From the NCBI GenBank assembly GCA_015680685.1, contig MNCI01007958.1:389300-453299 (forward strand): a DNA stretch of 64,000 bases, given 5' to 3'. A model generated the notes under the pieces. That model was not told the DNA's origin. It saw nothing but the letters and a program-made list of their open reading frames with translations, and made no database searches. How positions within the stretch are numbered: the stretch's first letter is position 1; every line of letters starts with the position of its first letter. A program made the translations under genes and the position numbers. The stretch is from Gnetum montanum (Eukaryota > Streptophyta > Gnetopsida > Gnetales > Gnetaceae). Below are positions 45,721 through 57,491 of this stretch, in pieces.

Positions 45721-47149
45721 TTTCCAGTAATCATATTTTTTAGGCATCACAGTTAGTAGGTAAGATGTTAGGATACCTCAGTATGAACAATGGGATTAAT
45801 CCTACAAACTCCAAGTTAAGAAGGTAGTTCTTCCCAGGTCCATTCCCTAGCCATGAGTGAATCATAAGAGTGTTGTACACATTATATTACAAGCTTTGCT
45901 CCTTCACATTTCTAAGGTAAATGTATACAACCTCAAAACTCTTAATCTTATCTATAAAAACAAAACATTATCATTAAATGCATATCACACATATCTAGAA
46001 AAGCTAAATATAATAGAATAAAGCTAAGTGCTAACATGGAACTTAGAAAATTAGTGATTTATGACTTACCTTTAGGTGGCAAATAGATGTGTGAATGCTT
46101 AGGATATTCATCTCTCACATCAAAATTGGGTCTATCATAGAGAACATGAATCCTTTAAGTATTCCTAATACCACCTATGTTTACAAGCCTTTACCACCTC
46201 ATCTAGGAATTGAGAAAACATGGTAGGAAAATAGTTCTCCTCTAAGACCATCACAAATAATACCTACTCTAATATCTCTAGGTATGAGTTCTTGCAATCA
46301 AAATCCTTAAATATATAAGCATAATAAGATAGACAAGCCATTGCAACCAAATGATTCAAATCATTTGAACACCATAAAGATTTGGGAAACATTAAGGAAA
46401 AAAAGACCTTATATTAACATACCTCTAAGGAGAAAGACTATGATATAGATGCCAGTAGAACTTAATAAACTTTAGATGTGATGAGCATTCAATAGCAAGG
46501 TAGAATCAACATTGAACTATTTTTAGGGATGATTCCTTTACAAATGGTCCAGATCCTTGCATTGGATGTTGTAAATCCTACCTATATCATTTATAATGGT
46601 GCCAACACCATTTGGATCCTAGATCCTAGTAGTCTTATAGTGACACTGTGACATATTCTCTCAAGCATATGTGAGACCATGTGAAGAGGTACTAAAGTTA
46701 AAACAAGCACATGAACATTTTCTATGTAGAATACAAGAAAGCACTTGGTCCCTAGACAAGTCCAAATCTATATGAGATAGAGAAACCAATCATCAAAAAT
46801 AGGGATAGCTTTCTCCCTCTAAGGCATCTTAGTAATTATAAGGATTGCATCAAAAATTAAGAAAAAGATAAGATCTAGCACTAGTATTCTTCGTAGCACT
46901 TCATATCTTCAAAACATAACAATCAATAGGGACACAAGTTAGTACATATGACATAGCACAAAGACATAAATGCATAGAACCAAATTTTAGCATTTAAAAT
47001 TTGAACCACAAACATGGATCTAGAGCATCAAGAAACATGGAATTCGTAGTTTTGTTAATATTAATATAATCAAAATGACAAAGTAACAATGAATAACTTG
47101 GATCCCACAAGATAATACTTCATTATTTTTTCCTCATATACTTTGACAA
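45721..47149. other. AT-rich spacer, no gene seen
   Basis: No recognisable domain or long ORF on either strand. Confidence 0.45.
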
Positions 47150-47790
47150 TTAACTAGATTTTGGTTTTATTTTTTCTCTCCTACACTTAGTCTAAATGTT
47201 TTTCCTCCTCTTTTATGCTTAACCAAATTTTTGTTTACTATCCTCTCTTACTTGGCCAAATTTTTGCTTCTTCTTCTTTCCTAAACTTCAAAAATGTTTT
47301 GTTTTAGTTTCTTCAAAAATAGAGAAAATTTTTAATTTTGATGTTATCCCCCTAGAATTAGGAAATTTTTGGTTCTAGTCCTACTCATACTTAGAAAATG
47401 TTTGGTTGGTCATTTCTAATACTTAGCAAATTTTCCCATCATAATTTTTCTAGCCATTTAGCCTTGATCACAAACACTTAAACTTAGTTACTTTTTAGGC
47501 ATGTTAGTTTCATTCTTAGCTAATGTTATGACGTTTTGTCCTCCCAAACTTAGCTAAATTCTTGTCTCTTTCCTACTATCACACTTTGCCAAATTTTACC
47601 TTCCCCACCTAAGATACTTAGGCCAAAATGTTTGCTTTTCTATCCTTCCCTACATAAAATTTTGGGTTTTCTTTTCTTCCTCTTAGTCCTTCCTAGGATA
47701 CTTAAAAATATATTTTTCATTTTTGATCCTCGATCCTTTCCTAGAACATAGAGAAATTTGCATTTTTTCTTTATGTTCCTCCCTCCACTA
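47150..47790. repeat. Pyrimidine-rich degenerate repeat, period about 50-65 bases
   Basis: A unit of the form CTTAG-CNAAATTTTTG followed by a C/T-rich stretch recurs about ten times (for example near 47186, 47217, 47256, 47286, 47392, 47425, 47548, 47585, 47625). Strong strand asymmetry (C+T). No coding content. Confidence 0.5.
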
Positions 47791-50050
47791 ACTCTTGGAA
47801 AACTTTGTAGCTCTATTAGCCTAGTGCTTAGGAATTTGTCACCCCTTAGGAAAATGGATTACTCATATCCTACTAATCCTACCTCATCTTCATGCATGTT
47901 TTCCCTAACACCATCTACCCTAAGCTAACCATGTTACCCTACATCTCCTTCCCTTTCATCCCTACTCCACAAGCAAAATTTTTCAAAAAGCTAATCATGT
48001 ACATACTACTTATGGCTATCAGTGTTGGCTAGCACTACCAAGCTATTACCAGTAGCCACCAATTGCATCTTCCCCTCTTGTTAGTAAAAGTAATTTTTTT
48101 TAAAAAATGATAAACTATACTTTTTTATATGGCATGAAATAGTTGACATCCATGGCCACTGATAAAACTAGTGGCTCATTTGTGCTACCAATGCAACCCA
48201 ACTATATTGTAGATTGCATACTATACACTACTTCACCCTGCCTTCATCACACTCATTCCTCTTCTACTTTTCAACATTGTCCAATAGTAAAAATTTTATT
48301 TTTACTTTGTACTCTTCTTACCAAAACTCCCAATTCTACCTTGAACAAACTTAGATCTTGTGCTTGAAGAGTAGATCTGCACTCCTAGGATAATTTTCAT
48401 TGCTCACCTTCTATCCTCATTTTGCAACCTTGGTGTTGAAACTTCATTTTTCCCTTTCTATCCTTTTCTCCCTTAAATACTTTTGCTAGCAAACATTGGT
48501 ATGCTAGCAAGGCCATCAATGTAGTACATTGCATCATGTACAAATCTGCATCATATTAGGCCACTATTCATGTAATAGTCTATATAATTCAATGCATGTC
48601 ATTGTAGCTACTACAAGTTCTTCCAACATGTCACTAGCATAGCCACTCTCCTCACCCCTCTAGGCCTTGTTGTATACCAAAAAATCAAGAAAAATAAGAA
48701 AGTAGATGAAACAAGAAAAATCATCTAGGATCCATTGATGATGCCCACTATTCCCACCTAGCATCTCCAATCTTACTAGTGTGCTTTATAGTAAGACCAA
48801 CCTACACTAGTACTACATCTATCCTACTTTTTCTCCTTACATGGTGTCATCTCCTGCTTCTAAAGCTCACTCTCTCATTCATTTCTCTTTCTATCTTCTA
48901 CTAGAAAAATGACCAAATATCTTCTTTTTTTTCACCTCTTACTTTTTATCTCTTTTTTCTTTTCCTCTCTTCTTATGAAATTTTTCTGTCTTCCTCCTCA
49001 TTTCTCTCTTTACTCTTATGGAACTCACACCATCATCTTCCTCCATTGTAACCTATAGGCCATGACCCTGGCATCACCTAGAGCAATACACAAGTATCCT
49101 TCATACAAAACCTCACTTATCCCACATGGGTTACATACCTTTTCAAGAATACATTTTCTGAAAACTAACTCTGGTAGACTCAAAATATGTATTTTTCTCT
49201 CTCTCATAGCTCTCAGGCTATGACCCTAACATCATCCAATGGTATACTAATTAGCATTAGTAATAACCTTTCTTACTTTACATGGACCTCATGTGCTCTT
49301 AACAAGCACCTTATTAAAAAAATTTAAATTTAAATCCTAATCATGTCAATATACTTGTAAATTTTTTAACTCTCTAGCTCATGTACATTTTTGTTGTAGA
49401 ATTCTTCTTACTCTAGAATTTGTTTCATATTTTTCATTGAAGCTATCCTTTTTCCCTCTTGCTTACAAGTCATGAATTTCACAATCCTTCTTCTTCTACA
49501 TGAACCTCTCATCCTAGATGCATCCCATTGCTATGTTAACAAGCTCCTCCATAAGGATCTCATCAATCTAACTTCTTTAGATCTCATAATACTCTTATCT
49601 CTACACTAGACCCCATAGAGGAAGACCTAATTTCTCAAGCTAACCTTTCCTTCTTAGACAATGAGCCTATTTTAACTAATGATTTTCATGTAGATATTAC
49701 CATCATCAACCATTTACATAAGGAAAATATCCTACAATCGGAGAAAATTTACATGAAAACATTAAGAAAACCATCCTCAAAAACTTAGAAAAAATTATAT
49801 TACCTTTTCCTGGACCTCCTAACTTTGACCATATTTTATGCCTTTATGTTTCTAAGTTTAATCATTGTATTGTAGTTATGCTTTGCCATAGACATGAAGA
49901 TTATATAGACCTTTTCATCTACTTCATTTTTATGCCTTTTTTAATTGTAAATACACTATACAAACATGGAAAAATATTTTTTAGGTTTTTTTTACCCTTA
50001 GAAAATGAAGGCACTATCTACTGGGGGCAAAAATTCATGTCATGTAGTAA
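47791..50050. other. Spacer with short repeats, no gene seen
   Basis: C/T-rich, with a duplicated GG-CYATGACCCT-RRCATCA block near 49059-49080 and 49213-49233, and TTGGCTAGCAC/GCTAGCAA words near 48020-48510. Short ORFs on both strands lack known domains. Confidence 0.45.
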
Positions 50051-50054
50051 CATA

Positions 50055-50660
50055 ATGTCCTACAATCTATTCCTATCAATCCTATGATAATAATTGAATG
50101 GCTAAATTGAAAACTTTATTTACTAATTTTGATTTATCCTACCCCAGATTTGATAAAGGCATAAGCTATAATGAACCTTCTTATATCAACCTTATTATTT
50201 GAACATTTCTTAGTAACCATTCAATCTCTTCTTAAGGAAATAAGTGATAAGCCACCAGATTTCATTCTAACACCCATGTTGATACATGAGGATTTTAATT
50301 TTCAATTGTATTTTGATGCCATCTATATAGCTCAACATTCCATTATAGCTTATCTTCTTCATTAGCAAGGTATGAATTCCATTTATCAAACTTACAAGCT
50401 TAATTTTTCATGCACTAGTAACATAGCTGAGTATGAGTGTCTTGATCAAGGTTTACTATTAGTATCTAAATAGAAATAAAGAGTCTTTTTGTTCATAGAG
50501 ACTTCCAACTGTTTGTATCTCAAGTAATTAAGAAATATGCTTACAAGGCTGAATACTTTATTCTTATCTTGACTTAGCTAAAACTCTCATCTCTTAGTTT
50601 GATGAATGCTTACTCAAACATATTAATCATTTAGAGAACATGCTTGTAAACACATTGGCC
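50055..50660 (+). pseudogene. Second Tat fragment: archaeal-like RNase H
   Basis: After stops and frame changes the plus strand reads 'FNFQLYFDAIYIAQHSIIAY' (about 50293), 'YKLNFSCTSNIAEYECLDQG' (about 50396) and 'YAYKAEYF' (about 50537). These match the Y-F-D-G-A start, the C-T-N-N-x-A-E-Y-E-x-L helix and the tail of the Tat second RNase H. Same orientation as the pol at 34.9-43.3 kb, but a separate and more decayed copy. Confidence 0.65.
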
Positions 50661-51179
50661 ACCTTTACTCTTCTTGTGAATCCTATTTTTCTTAAGGAAT
50701 AATTAACTCACTTAACATAATAAATACTAATAACTTTCATAGATACACAATGTGTATAATTAGTAAATTTAGAAGAAGATAAATAATACTTAGATCTCAT
50801 ACAATACTTACAAATTAGAGAAACTCTTAAAAACTTATCAACATCACAAAAGAATTTTCTCCATAAATAATCTAAGCATTTTTGTATTTTTAACCTTAGT
50901 ATTTTATGTTTCATTTCTACATCAAGCATTTTTCTAGGTTGTCAATGCCATTATGAAGCTTAAATGGTTCAAGAACAAGTACATTCATGCATATGCAGTG
51001 GTCACTTAGGCTTAAATCTCTTTTATAGCTCATATTATCTCACTTGGTTATTAGTGGTCTATAATGTCTATGGGTGCATACATGATATTTAAAATCTCTG
51101 ATACTTGTAAACATCATGCTTCACTTATTTATGTTTCATCTTAACAAATTAGGACTTTTAAAATAATGTGCATTATAGA

Positions 51180-51900
51180 AGTGGAGGCTGGATTTTATAG
51201 GCTTCGTCAATTTTCCTTCTTTCGCTAGTTAATAATTTATCCTAACATCTATAGAGCACTTTATTAAATGGGTTGAAGTAAATCCCTTAAAATCTAAAAA
51301 TTCAAAGCATATTTGTCATTTTATTTAAGATCATATAATCACATTTTTTGGTATTTTCCTCATTATCATTGATAATGAACCTTAATTTAAGAGTAAGGAA
51401 TTAGCCAAATTGTATGAGTAGTACCAAATCACTCAATCATTCTTATCTTCATATTATCCACAATCCATTGGTCAAGCCAAGTTAGCCAATAAATTCCTTA
51501 TCCTTTTACTCAAAATCATGGTTGAAAAATTCCAATGTAGTTAGCGTACCTAGCTATTCCATGTACTGTGGGTTTATCAAACTACCTTCTAAATAGCAAG
51601 CAATCTAATCCCATTAATGCTTACCTATGGATCTAAAGTCATGTTGCCAGTAGAGCTAGATGTACCTTCTCTATAAGAAAACATAAATAATTAAATGCTA
51701 GTTGATAAAAATGATAAGATGCAATGTATCATACTAGACATGTTTGAGAAGCATGTTAGACTTATAAAAATTAATAAGAGTAATCTTTTGTTTAGATATT
51801 TTTGTAAAGAAAGGAGCTCAAAGTTCTCTCCAAATTAGCAAGCTCCCTTTGTTCTCCTCAAGAGCTTTGGCAATGGAGCATCCTACTTGGCATATTTAGA
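51180..51900 (+). pseudogene. Second Tat fragment: integrase
   Basis: Readings: 'EHFIKWVEVNPLKSKNSKHI' (about 51250), 'FFGIFLIIIDNEP' (about 51340; second catalytic Asp present), 'SFLSSYYPQSIGQAKLANKF' (about 51435), 'LFHVLWVYQTTF' (about 51555), 'PLMLTYGSKVMLPVELDVPS' (about 51615). At the catalytic Glu position the sequence is A-K rather than A-E. The order and spacing follow the integrase at 42230-43290. Confidence 0.78.
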
Positions 51901-52739
51901 TAAAAATCAATACTTGGATCTTATGAATAGAGATTACCTTAAATGTTACATTATTTAAGGCTCGACAAAAAAATGCATCCCAAGTATCTTCTAACCCTTT
52001 TCCTTACTATCTATTTTATTACTTTGTTCTTGTACTTCCTCCCTTTGTAATCTCTAATCTCTCCTACCATTTCCTCTCTACTCTATAATCTTTTCTATCC
52101 CATTGTACTAATATTTATTCTTATTAACATGTTATGGGAAGGATATTTATTAGTAATATATCTTCTATAGATAGCAATGAGATCATTTATACTCCATGTA
52201 AGTATGTGCTGAGTTTAAGTGTGTTAGAAAGGAAATTTATCAATTATAATTATTATTATCATTCATTAGATCATGGGATTTAAACATGTTCCGATTCTAT
52301 GACATACCATCTAACCTTGGTGTATAGGAAATATCCCTAATTTCTACCTATTTTTATTATCTTTTCTATTTTTTTCCTCCTCTTCCTCTCACCTCTTCAT
52401 TCTTCCTCTAACTTCCTTCTATTTTTTTCTTTCCTCTTATCAATACATTGGTGAGAACTAAGTAGGTCTATTTCATTTTAGTAAGGGTTAAGATATTAAG
52501 TGAAATAGAGCATTAACATTATTAATGAGATTTATTTGATCATCTTGTGTTGAGGATTTTTCCATGATCTCTTGCTATGGCATAGCACCATCCTCATAAC
52601 TAGGGTATATATGATATCCTAAATTTTCCTCCTTTTTCCTCTCCTTTCTTTCCATTGTTATTTTAGGTTTAGCCTTTGTCATTCATACACTTCTTTATGG
52701 ATCCTGATCTATCACTTCAGTAGCATCCATCAAGACTAA
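51901..52739. other. Spacer left of element C, no gene seen
   Basis: AT-rich, with C/T-rich runs (52360-52440). The last five bases before the LTR (52740-52744) are GCAAT, the left target-site copy. Confidence 0.5.
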
Positions 52740-52744
52740 GCAAT

Positions 52745-53750
52745 TGATGAGACACGGTTTGCACAAGTTGCGATATCGCGTACGCGATATCGCAGCCGAC
52801 GCGATATCGCATCCCCCGCAATATTGCGTACGTGATATCGCATCTTTCCCTACGATATCGCGTACGTGATATCGTAGTTTGCCACCATATCTATAAATAA
52901 GATGTGACTCTCCCTCATTTGACATCCCAGTTTAGAAGTAGCGAAGCTTTGGCAGTTTGATCCCTCCAGAATTAGAGTTTTTCCCGTGCTTGCCCGTAGT
53001 GTGGTGAATGTAATTGTACGGTGTCTTTATTCGAGTGTGCCGTACTTGGACATGCACATGACCGGCAATAAAGATCGAGATTACTTCATCATTGCAGCAT
53101 TCACTTAGTTATTTATTTAATGTTATTTATTGCTTTCATAGCGCGGTGTGAGTACGACTTGACTACGAGCATCTACGAGTGTGTACGACTAGTTAAGGAA
53201 TCGGTTACTCATCACAATTAGTCTCTCACCCTTAAACTCCTAGAAGCGAAACAAGTATGACTTGGTTATGAGCATTTAAGTGTGGCTACTTGGTAGCCCA
53301 GTGGCATATCCAGGATCTACGCTTGGTAACCTAGTGGCATATTTGGGATTTGCACTTGGTAATCCTAGTGGCATACCTCGGAGCTATGCTTGGTAGTCCC
53401 AGTGGTAGTCTTGCACGAAGTCCAAGATGTGTACGGTTGATCAAGGAATCGGTTGCTCATCACACTTAGGCTAGATTAGATTTTCTTACCTTTTTTCTCT
53501 TAGCTTAGTTTAGTTAATATTATTTTCCACTGCCTTCAGGAGTAGCATTAGGTTAGAACACATCATACATCTCATCTAGACTAAACCATACGTGACATAT
53601 GCAAAACTAGTCTAGGTGGGAAGACAATGAACTACGACCTAAGGCTAACTATCTAGGTGCCACAACTAGTCCATCTGCGGAGTTCGACCGGATCGCGCGT
53701 GCGACACTCGTTTCATATGGTTGAGTGTAGGGGTACCTTGCCACTCATCA
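52745..53750 (+). repeat. 5' LTR of element C
   Basis: 1006 bases, TGATGAGACAC...CACTCATCA. U3 has a perfect 24-base palindrome at 52770-52793 and further GATATCGC copies to 52875. The TATA box is at about 52892-52899. R has TCTTTATT (53024-53031) complementary to AATAAAGA at the poly(A) signal (53067-53075). U5 has four tandem copies of CTTGGTARYCCYAGTGG at 53289, 53322, 53355 and 53389 (period 33). By eye it matches the 3' LTR at low-to-mid nineties percent, differences mostly C/T and G/A. Confidence 0.93.
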
Positions 53751-53770
53751 TTGGGACCGTTGCCAAGGAT
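53751..53770 (+). other. Primer-binding site (tRNA-Asp type), element C
   Basis: TTGGGACCGTTGCCAAGGAT directly follows the LTR and matches the Athila-type tRNA-Asp site (TGGCGCCGTTGCCGGGGAT) at most positions. Confidence 0.7.
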
Positions 53771-53881
53771 GGTGCTAATTATTTAGATTAGTTATATCAT
53801 ACAAGGTTGCTGTAAAGAACTTAATGATATATCTTTTAGAAAATAATAATTATTAAAAGTCACATAAATTCACACACAACA

Positions 53882-54146
53882 ATGCCTCTCCTACAAGATG
53901 ATAATAACGCCACACTTAGTGAGGAAGTTCATTGGAGAACCAACGAACTATATAACGATGAAGATTGGAGTATACAACCTGAAGTGGGAGTTTCCTATAA
54001 GCATGAACAACAACAATGTCATCACAACAAACAAAAGCCTAACTTACCCGATGACAATGAACCCCCATTGGCCACTACAAGCTTCACGCAAATACAAGAG
54101 GCTGTTCGAATCTCACATAGGCATCGTAAAGAGAGCCGACTACCCA
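53882..54146 (+). pseudogene. Gag-like ORF start, element C (runs into gap)
   Basis: The frame from ATG 53882 (MPLLQDDNNATLSEEVHW...) contains N-D-E-D-W...VGVSYKHE, resembling the D-N-D-W...VSFVYED stretch near the start of gag in element A1 (about 2315-2365). That favours this frame over the overlapping one at 53898. It is open up to the gap. A 410-codon ORF across the Ns has no meaning. Likely the N-terminal part of a Gag-type protein. Confidence 0.5.
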
Positions 54147-54943
54147 NNNNNNNNNNNNNNNNNNNNNNNNNNNNNNNNNNNNNNNNNNNNNNNNNNNNNN
54201 NNNNNNNNNNNNNNNNNNNNNNNNNNNNNNNNNNNNNNNNNNNNNNNNNNNNNNNNNNNNNNNNNNNNNNNNNNNNNNNNNNNNNNNNNNNNNNNNNNNN
54301 NNNNNNNNNNNNNNNNNNNNNNNNNNNNNNNNNNNNNNNNNNNNNNNNNNNNNNNNNNNNNNNNNNNNNNNNNNNNNNNNNNNNNNNNNNNNNNNNNNNN
54401 NNNNNNNNNNNNNNNNNNNNNNNNNNNNNNNNNNNNNNNNNNNNNNNNNNNNNNNNNNNNNNNNNNNNNNNNNNNNNNNNNNNNNNNNNNNNNNNNNNNN
54501 NNNNNNNNNNNNNNNNNNNNNNNNNNNNNNNNNNNNNNNNNNNNNNNNNNNNNNNNNNNNNNNNNNNNNNNNNNNNNNNNNNNNNNNNNNNNNNNNNNNN
54601 NNNNNNNNNNNNNNNNNNNNNNNNNNNNNNNNNNNNNNNNNNNNNNNNNNNNNNNNNNNNNNNNNNNNNNNNNNNNNNNNNNNNNNNNNNNNNNNNNNNN
54701 NNNNNNNNNNNNNNNNNNNNNNNNNNNNNNNNNNNNNNNNNNNNNNNNNNNNNNNNNNNNNNNNNNNNNNNNNNNNNNNNNNNNNNNNNNNNNNNNNNNN
54801 NNNNNNNNNNNNNNNNNNNNNNNNNNNNNNNNNNNNNNNNNNNNNNNNNNNNNNNNNNNNNNNNNNNNNNNNNNNNNNNNNNNNNNNNNNNNNNNNNNNN
54901 NNNNNNNNNNNNNNNNNNNNNNNNNNNNNNNNNNNNNNNNNNN
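54147..54943. other. Assembly gap (797 N)
   Basis: Undetermined bases inside element C. The gap length may be an estimate. Confidence 0.98.
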
Positions 54944-54945
54944 AC

Positions 54946-55483
54946 TTTATCTCACCACAATACCATTCTCCACAATACTATCAGCCCATACCTCCAACAC
55001 AACCACCACCTTATGCACCTTACATCCCTCCTAACTTTCAACATTCTCATCATTTCCCTCCTTCCACAATGCCACCAACTGTTCCTAAGGTGTTTGTACT
55101 ACCATAACCCATGAACAACACTTGTGCTATTGCTACTAACAGAAGTGAAGAGCCTCCTTAACATCAAAAGCGTCCTTTCTTTAAACACGGCCGTAGGAAG
55201 GGACAACATAATTATGAGGCCACTGCATCTTCCAATCCAGCACAAGCCCAACAATGTGGTGCACCCTTACCTTCAAACCCAGCACCTCATGTAACTTCAT
55301 CAGGGCCACCAACTTACACTCCAACAACTATAAGGCCCAATGAACACCACCATGGGAGGCATCAGCCCAATCCTTGCATACCATCTAACGGTCCTAAATA
55401 TCATAGTGGGTCAACTCGTTATCTGGGAACTACATTGTATGAAGTGCCCCACTGTGTTTATTATAAAGTGTGTGAACCCTGAG
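54946..55483 (+). pseudogene. Gag-like C-terminal region, Pro/Gln/Tyr-rich, element C
   Basis: The frame from about 54948 reads FISPQYHSPQYYQPIPPTQ and continues Pro-rich to a TAA at about 55105. It then goes on in frame with other stops through 'RPFFKHGRRKGQHNYE' and 'SGSTRYLGTTLYEVPHCVYY' to about 55480. Pro/Gln-rich then basic segments are common in the C-terminal half of plant Gag proteins. No C-x2-C-x4-H-x4-C knuckle is seen. The linker follows directly, without protease or RT. Confidence 0.45.
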
Positions 55484-56981
55484 AGGATAAGTATAAACTG
55501 GTCCTAATACTTCCAATATGCAAGGATCCTTATTTTCCATTTATTAATCCTAGCCATACTCAACCGATTAGTTATGGGGGATATCCCCCATTTCAATGAC
55601 AAGCAGGATTAATAAATATTTTTCATTTTCTTTAATTTTACAATTTTTTATTTTTCAGTTTCTCATTTTTCAACTTTTTGTTTTATCTTTTGTGTGTGTT
55701 TGTGTGGTTGTCTTTTTCATGTTTTTGTAAGTAATCTCATCTACGAATAAAACACTCATGTGGATCATTGGTTGAGATGTGTTTTATGTTATTAAGTCAT
55801 GAGTGATCAATTATTTGAAACAGTGAGCCCACTACACCCACTCATCCACTCTATAAATAAAGAGGTTCTGTTCGAGGGTACAGTGATATTCTTGAAATTT
55901 CTAAAACTTAAAATTAATTTTGTGTTCATTGTACCCAGAATGAAGAAGGATGGACCAAGAGGGAATGATTAGGGTGTGACATCAAGGGGACTTGTGGATT
56001 CTCTTTGGTGACATCTGTGGGAGTTATCATGCAATATGGTTGTACTAAGATCCTTGTAGATCTAATGAAAAATGGGAGTAAGAGTAATCAAAAGGGCACT
56101 CGAAAATCAAAAGCTGTTCTAGGGGGTCCCACTGGAAAGACATGCACCCATGCCTGAAGGTTGGCGGCTTCTCTAGAGTCAGTAAAGTGAAAAAGAAAAA
56201 AAAAAGAAGTGCCATAAAACAAAAATCACTCCTCCCTTGTACTAAACGCCAAGTGATCGTACGCCTTGTTGTTATGGTACTCTCATAGTTGTTCATCATG
56301 GGATGAAACAATGCGATGTCACTGATTAGAAGGATGGACTTGGTCCTGATCTTGGAACGATGGGTTAATGACACCTTAATCATGCTTTTCACGCAGGATT
56401 CATTGTACCCTGGGTCAGTTACCTCATGTCCCGATCTCTACGATCCCTTTCTATACTTCGTCTCATCTCACTGTTCGTGTAATTGTAGCTCGTGTCCCAT
56501 GTAACATAGAATTTTCATCTCATTCCGGTGATATTTACATGTGTGTGTTTTGTGGAGTTAGTGTAGATTACATTTAACCCTTCTAGTGCCCACAGACACT
56601 TTAAGTGTGATTACACAAGGGCATAATAGGTTGAAACCTGCTTTGGGGAGGACCCACTTGTGTAATTTTGTTGTAATCTTCATTAATTCTCTAGCTAGAA
56701 CACACAATCTCTTACCCTCAACTTAATTTTCATAAATTTCTTTCCCATTTATTAACCCTCAAAACTTTAACGTTCCAATGTACCATTACATTCCCTTTTC
56801 TTCATAACCGCCAAAGTTTTAATTGTTAAATTCACATCATTATCATTCAAGTGCCTCTCAAATTCATGTAATTACCCTTGCATATATTAATATTTGTCAA
56901 TTTCCTTGTTTTACACTAATAATTTCAAGAAAATCATTAAAAAATTTGGTCTTTTCATGTGTCTCACCTTAGTTGGGATGA
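55484..56981 (+). other. Linker of element C (homologous to post-pol linker of A2)
   Basis: T-rich stretch 55600-55740, block at 55953-56000 (ACATCAAGGGGACTTG) and block at 56570-56665 (CTTTGGGGAGGACCCACTTG) correspond in order to 9460-9570, 9832-9880 and 10430-10540 of A2. A TATA-like CTATAAATAAAG lies at about 55851. No coding domain; short ORFs on both strands are judged chance. Confidence 0.6.
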
Positions 56982-57023
56982 GATATCGTGTACATGATAT
57001 CGCGTCCTATTTCCCTATAAATA
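56982..57023 (+). promoter_or_regulatory. Internal promoter of the late ORF, element C
   Basis: The near-palindrome GATATCGTGTACATGATATC (56982-57001), then CGCG, and a TATA box TATAAATA at 57016-57023. The GATATCGYGTACRYGATATC word is the same as the U3 palindrome of this element's own LTRs, while A2 has a different word in both its promoter and its LTR. It would start transcription inside the element, upstream of the late ORF. Confidence 0.6.
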
Positions 57024-57491
57024 GGAACCCCCACCACAACACTTAGCTTCATTTGGCCATTTACGTGGGGGGAATTTTTGAATTTTTTCTTTGCAACTTG
57101 CGATTGCATGACCCTTGCTTTTTCACTTATATCTCGCGCACTGGTACTCCAATTTTAATTCCACTTGACCCTGCTTGAACCCGGAGTGTTTAGTTTAGTC
57201 ATGGGGGAGAGACATTTGCCGAAAAGTGCGTAACTTTTTTGAAATTTGTCATCGCCCAAAGGACATCAATTAGGGTAATTAATACTAACACTTAGACAAA
57301 TTGTGCCAAAAATCATATGACCTTAAGTATACTGGGAGATTAAAATGAGAATCCACCTAAGTCATAGGACCCATTATCATAATTTTCGGGCACGATCACA
57401 CAATAACATAAGATCTTCAATTAAAGGCATGTAGTAAGGTATAACTTGAATTTAAAAACACCCTTACTAACGTTGGCCCGTGTGATTGCAG
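57024..57491 (+). other. 5' leader and putative intron of late ORF (C)
   Basis: A leader follows the TATA box. A possible donor (TAGG|GTAATT) is at about 57275. The acceptor GTGATTGCAG ends at 57491, so the ATG begins the next exon. A2 has the same arrangement. The leader has a block CTTATATCTCGCGCACTGG comparable to CTATAACTCTCTAATTGC in A2. Confidence 0.5.

Noticed and set aside
53882-55114. A 410-codon and an overlapping 378-codon ORF
   Set aside because: Both run across 797 undetermined bases, so their length is an artefact. Only the start of the 53882 frame has support as gag-like.
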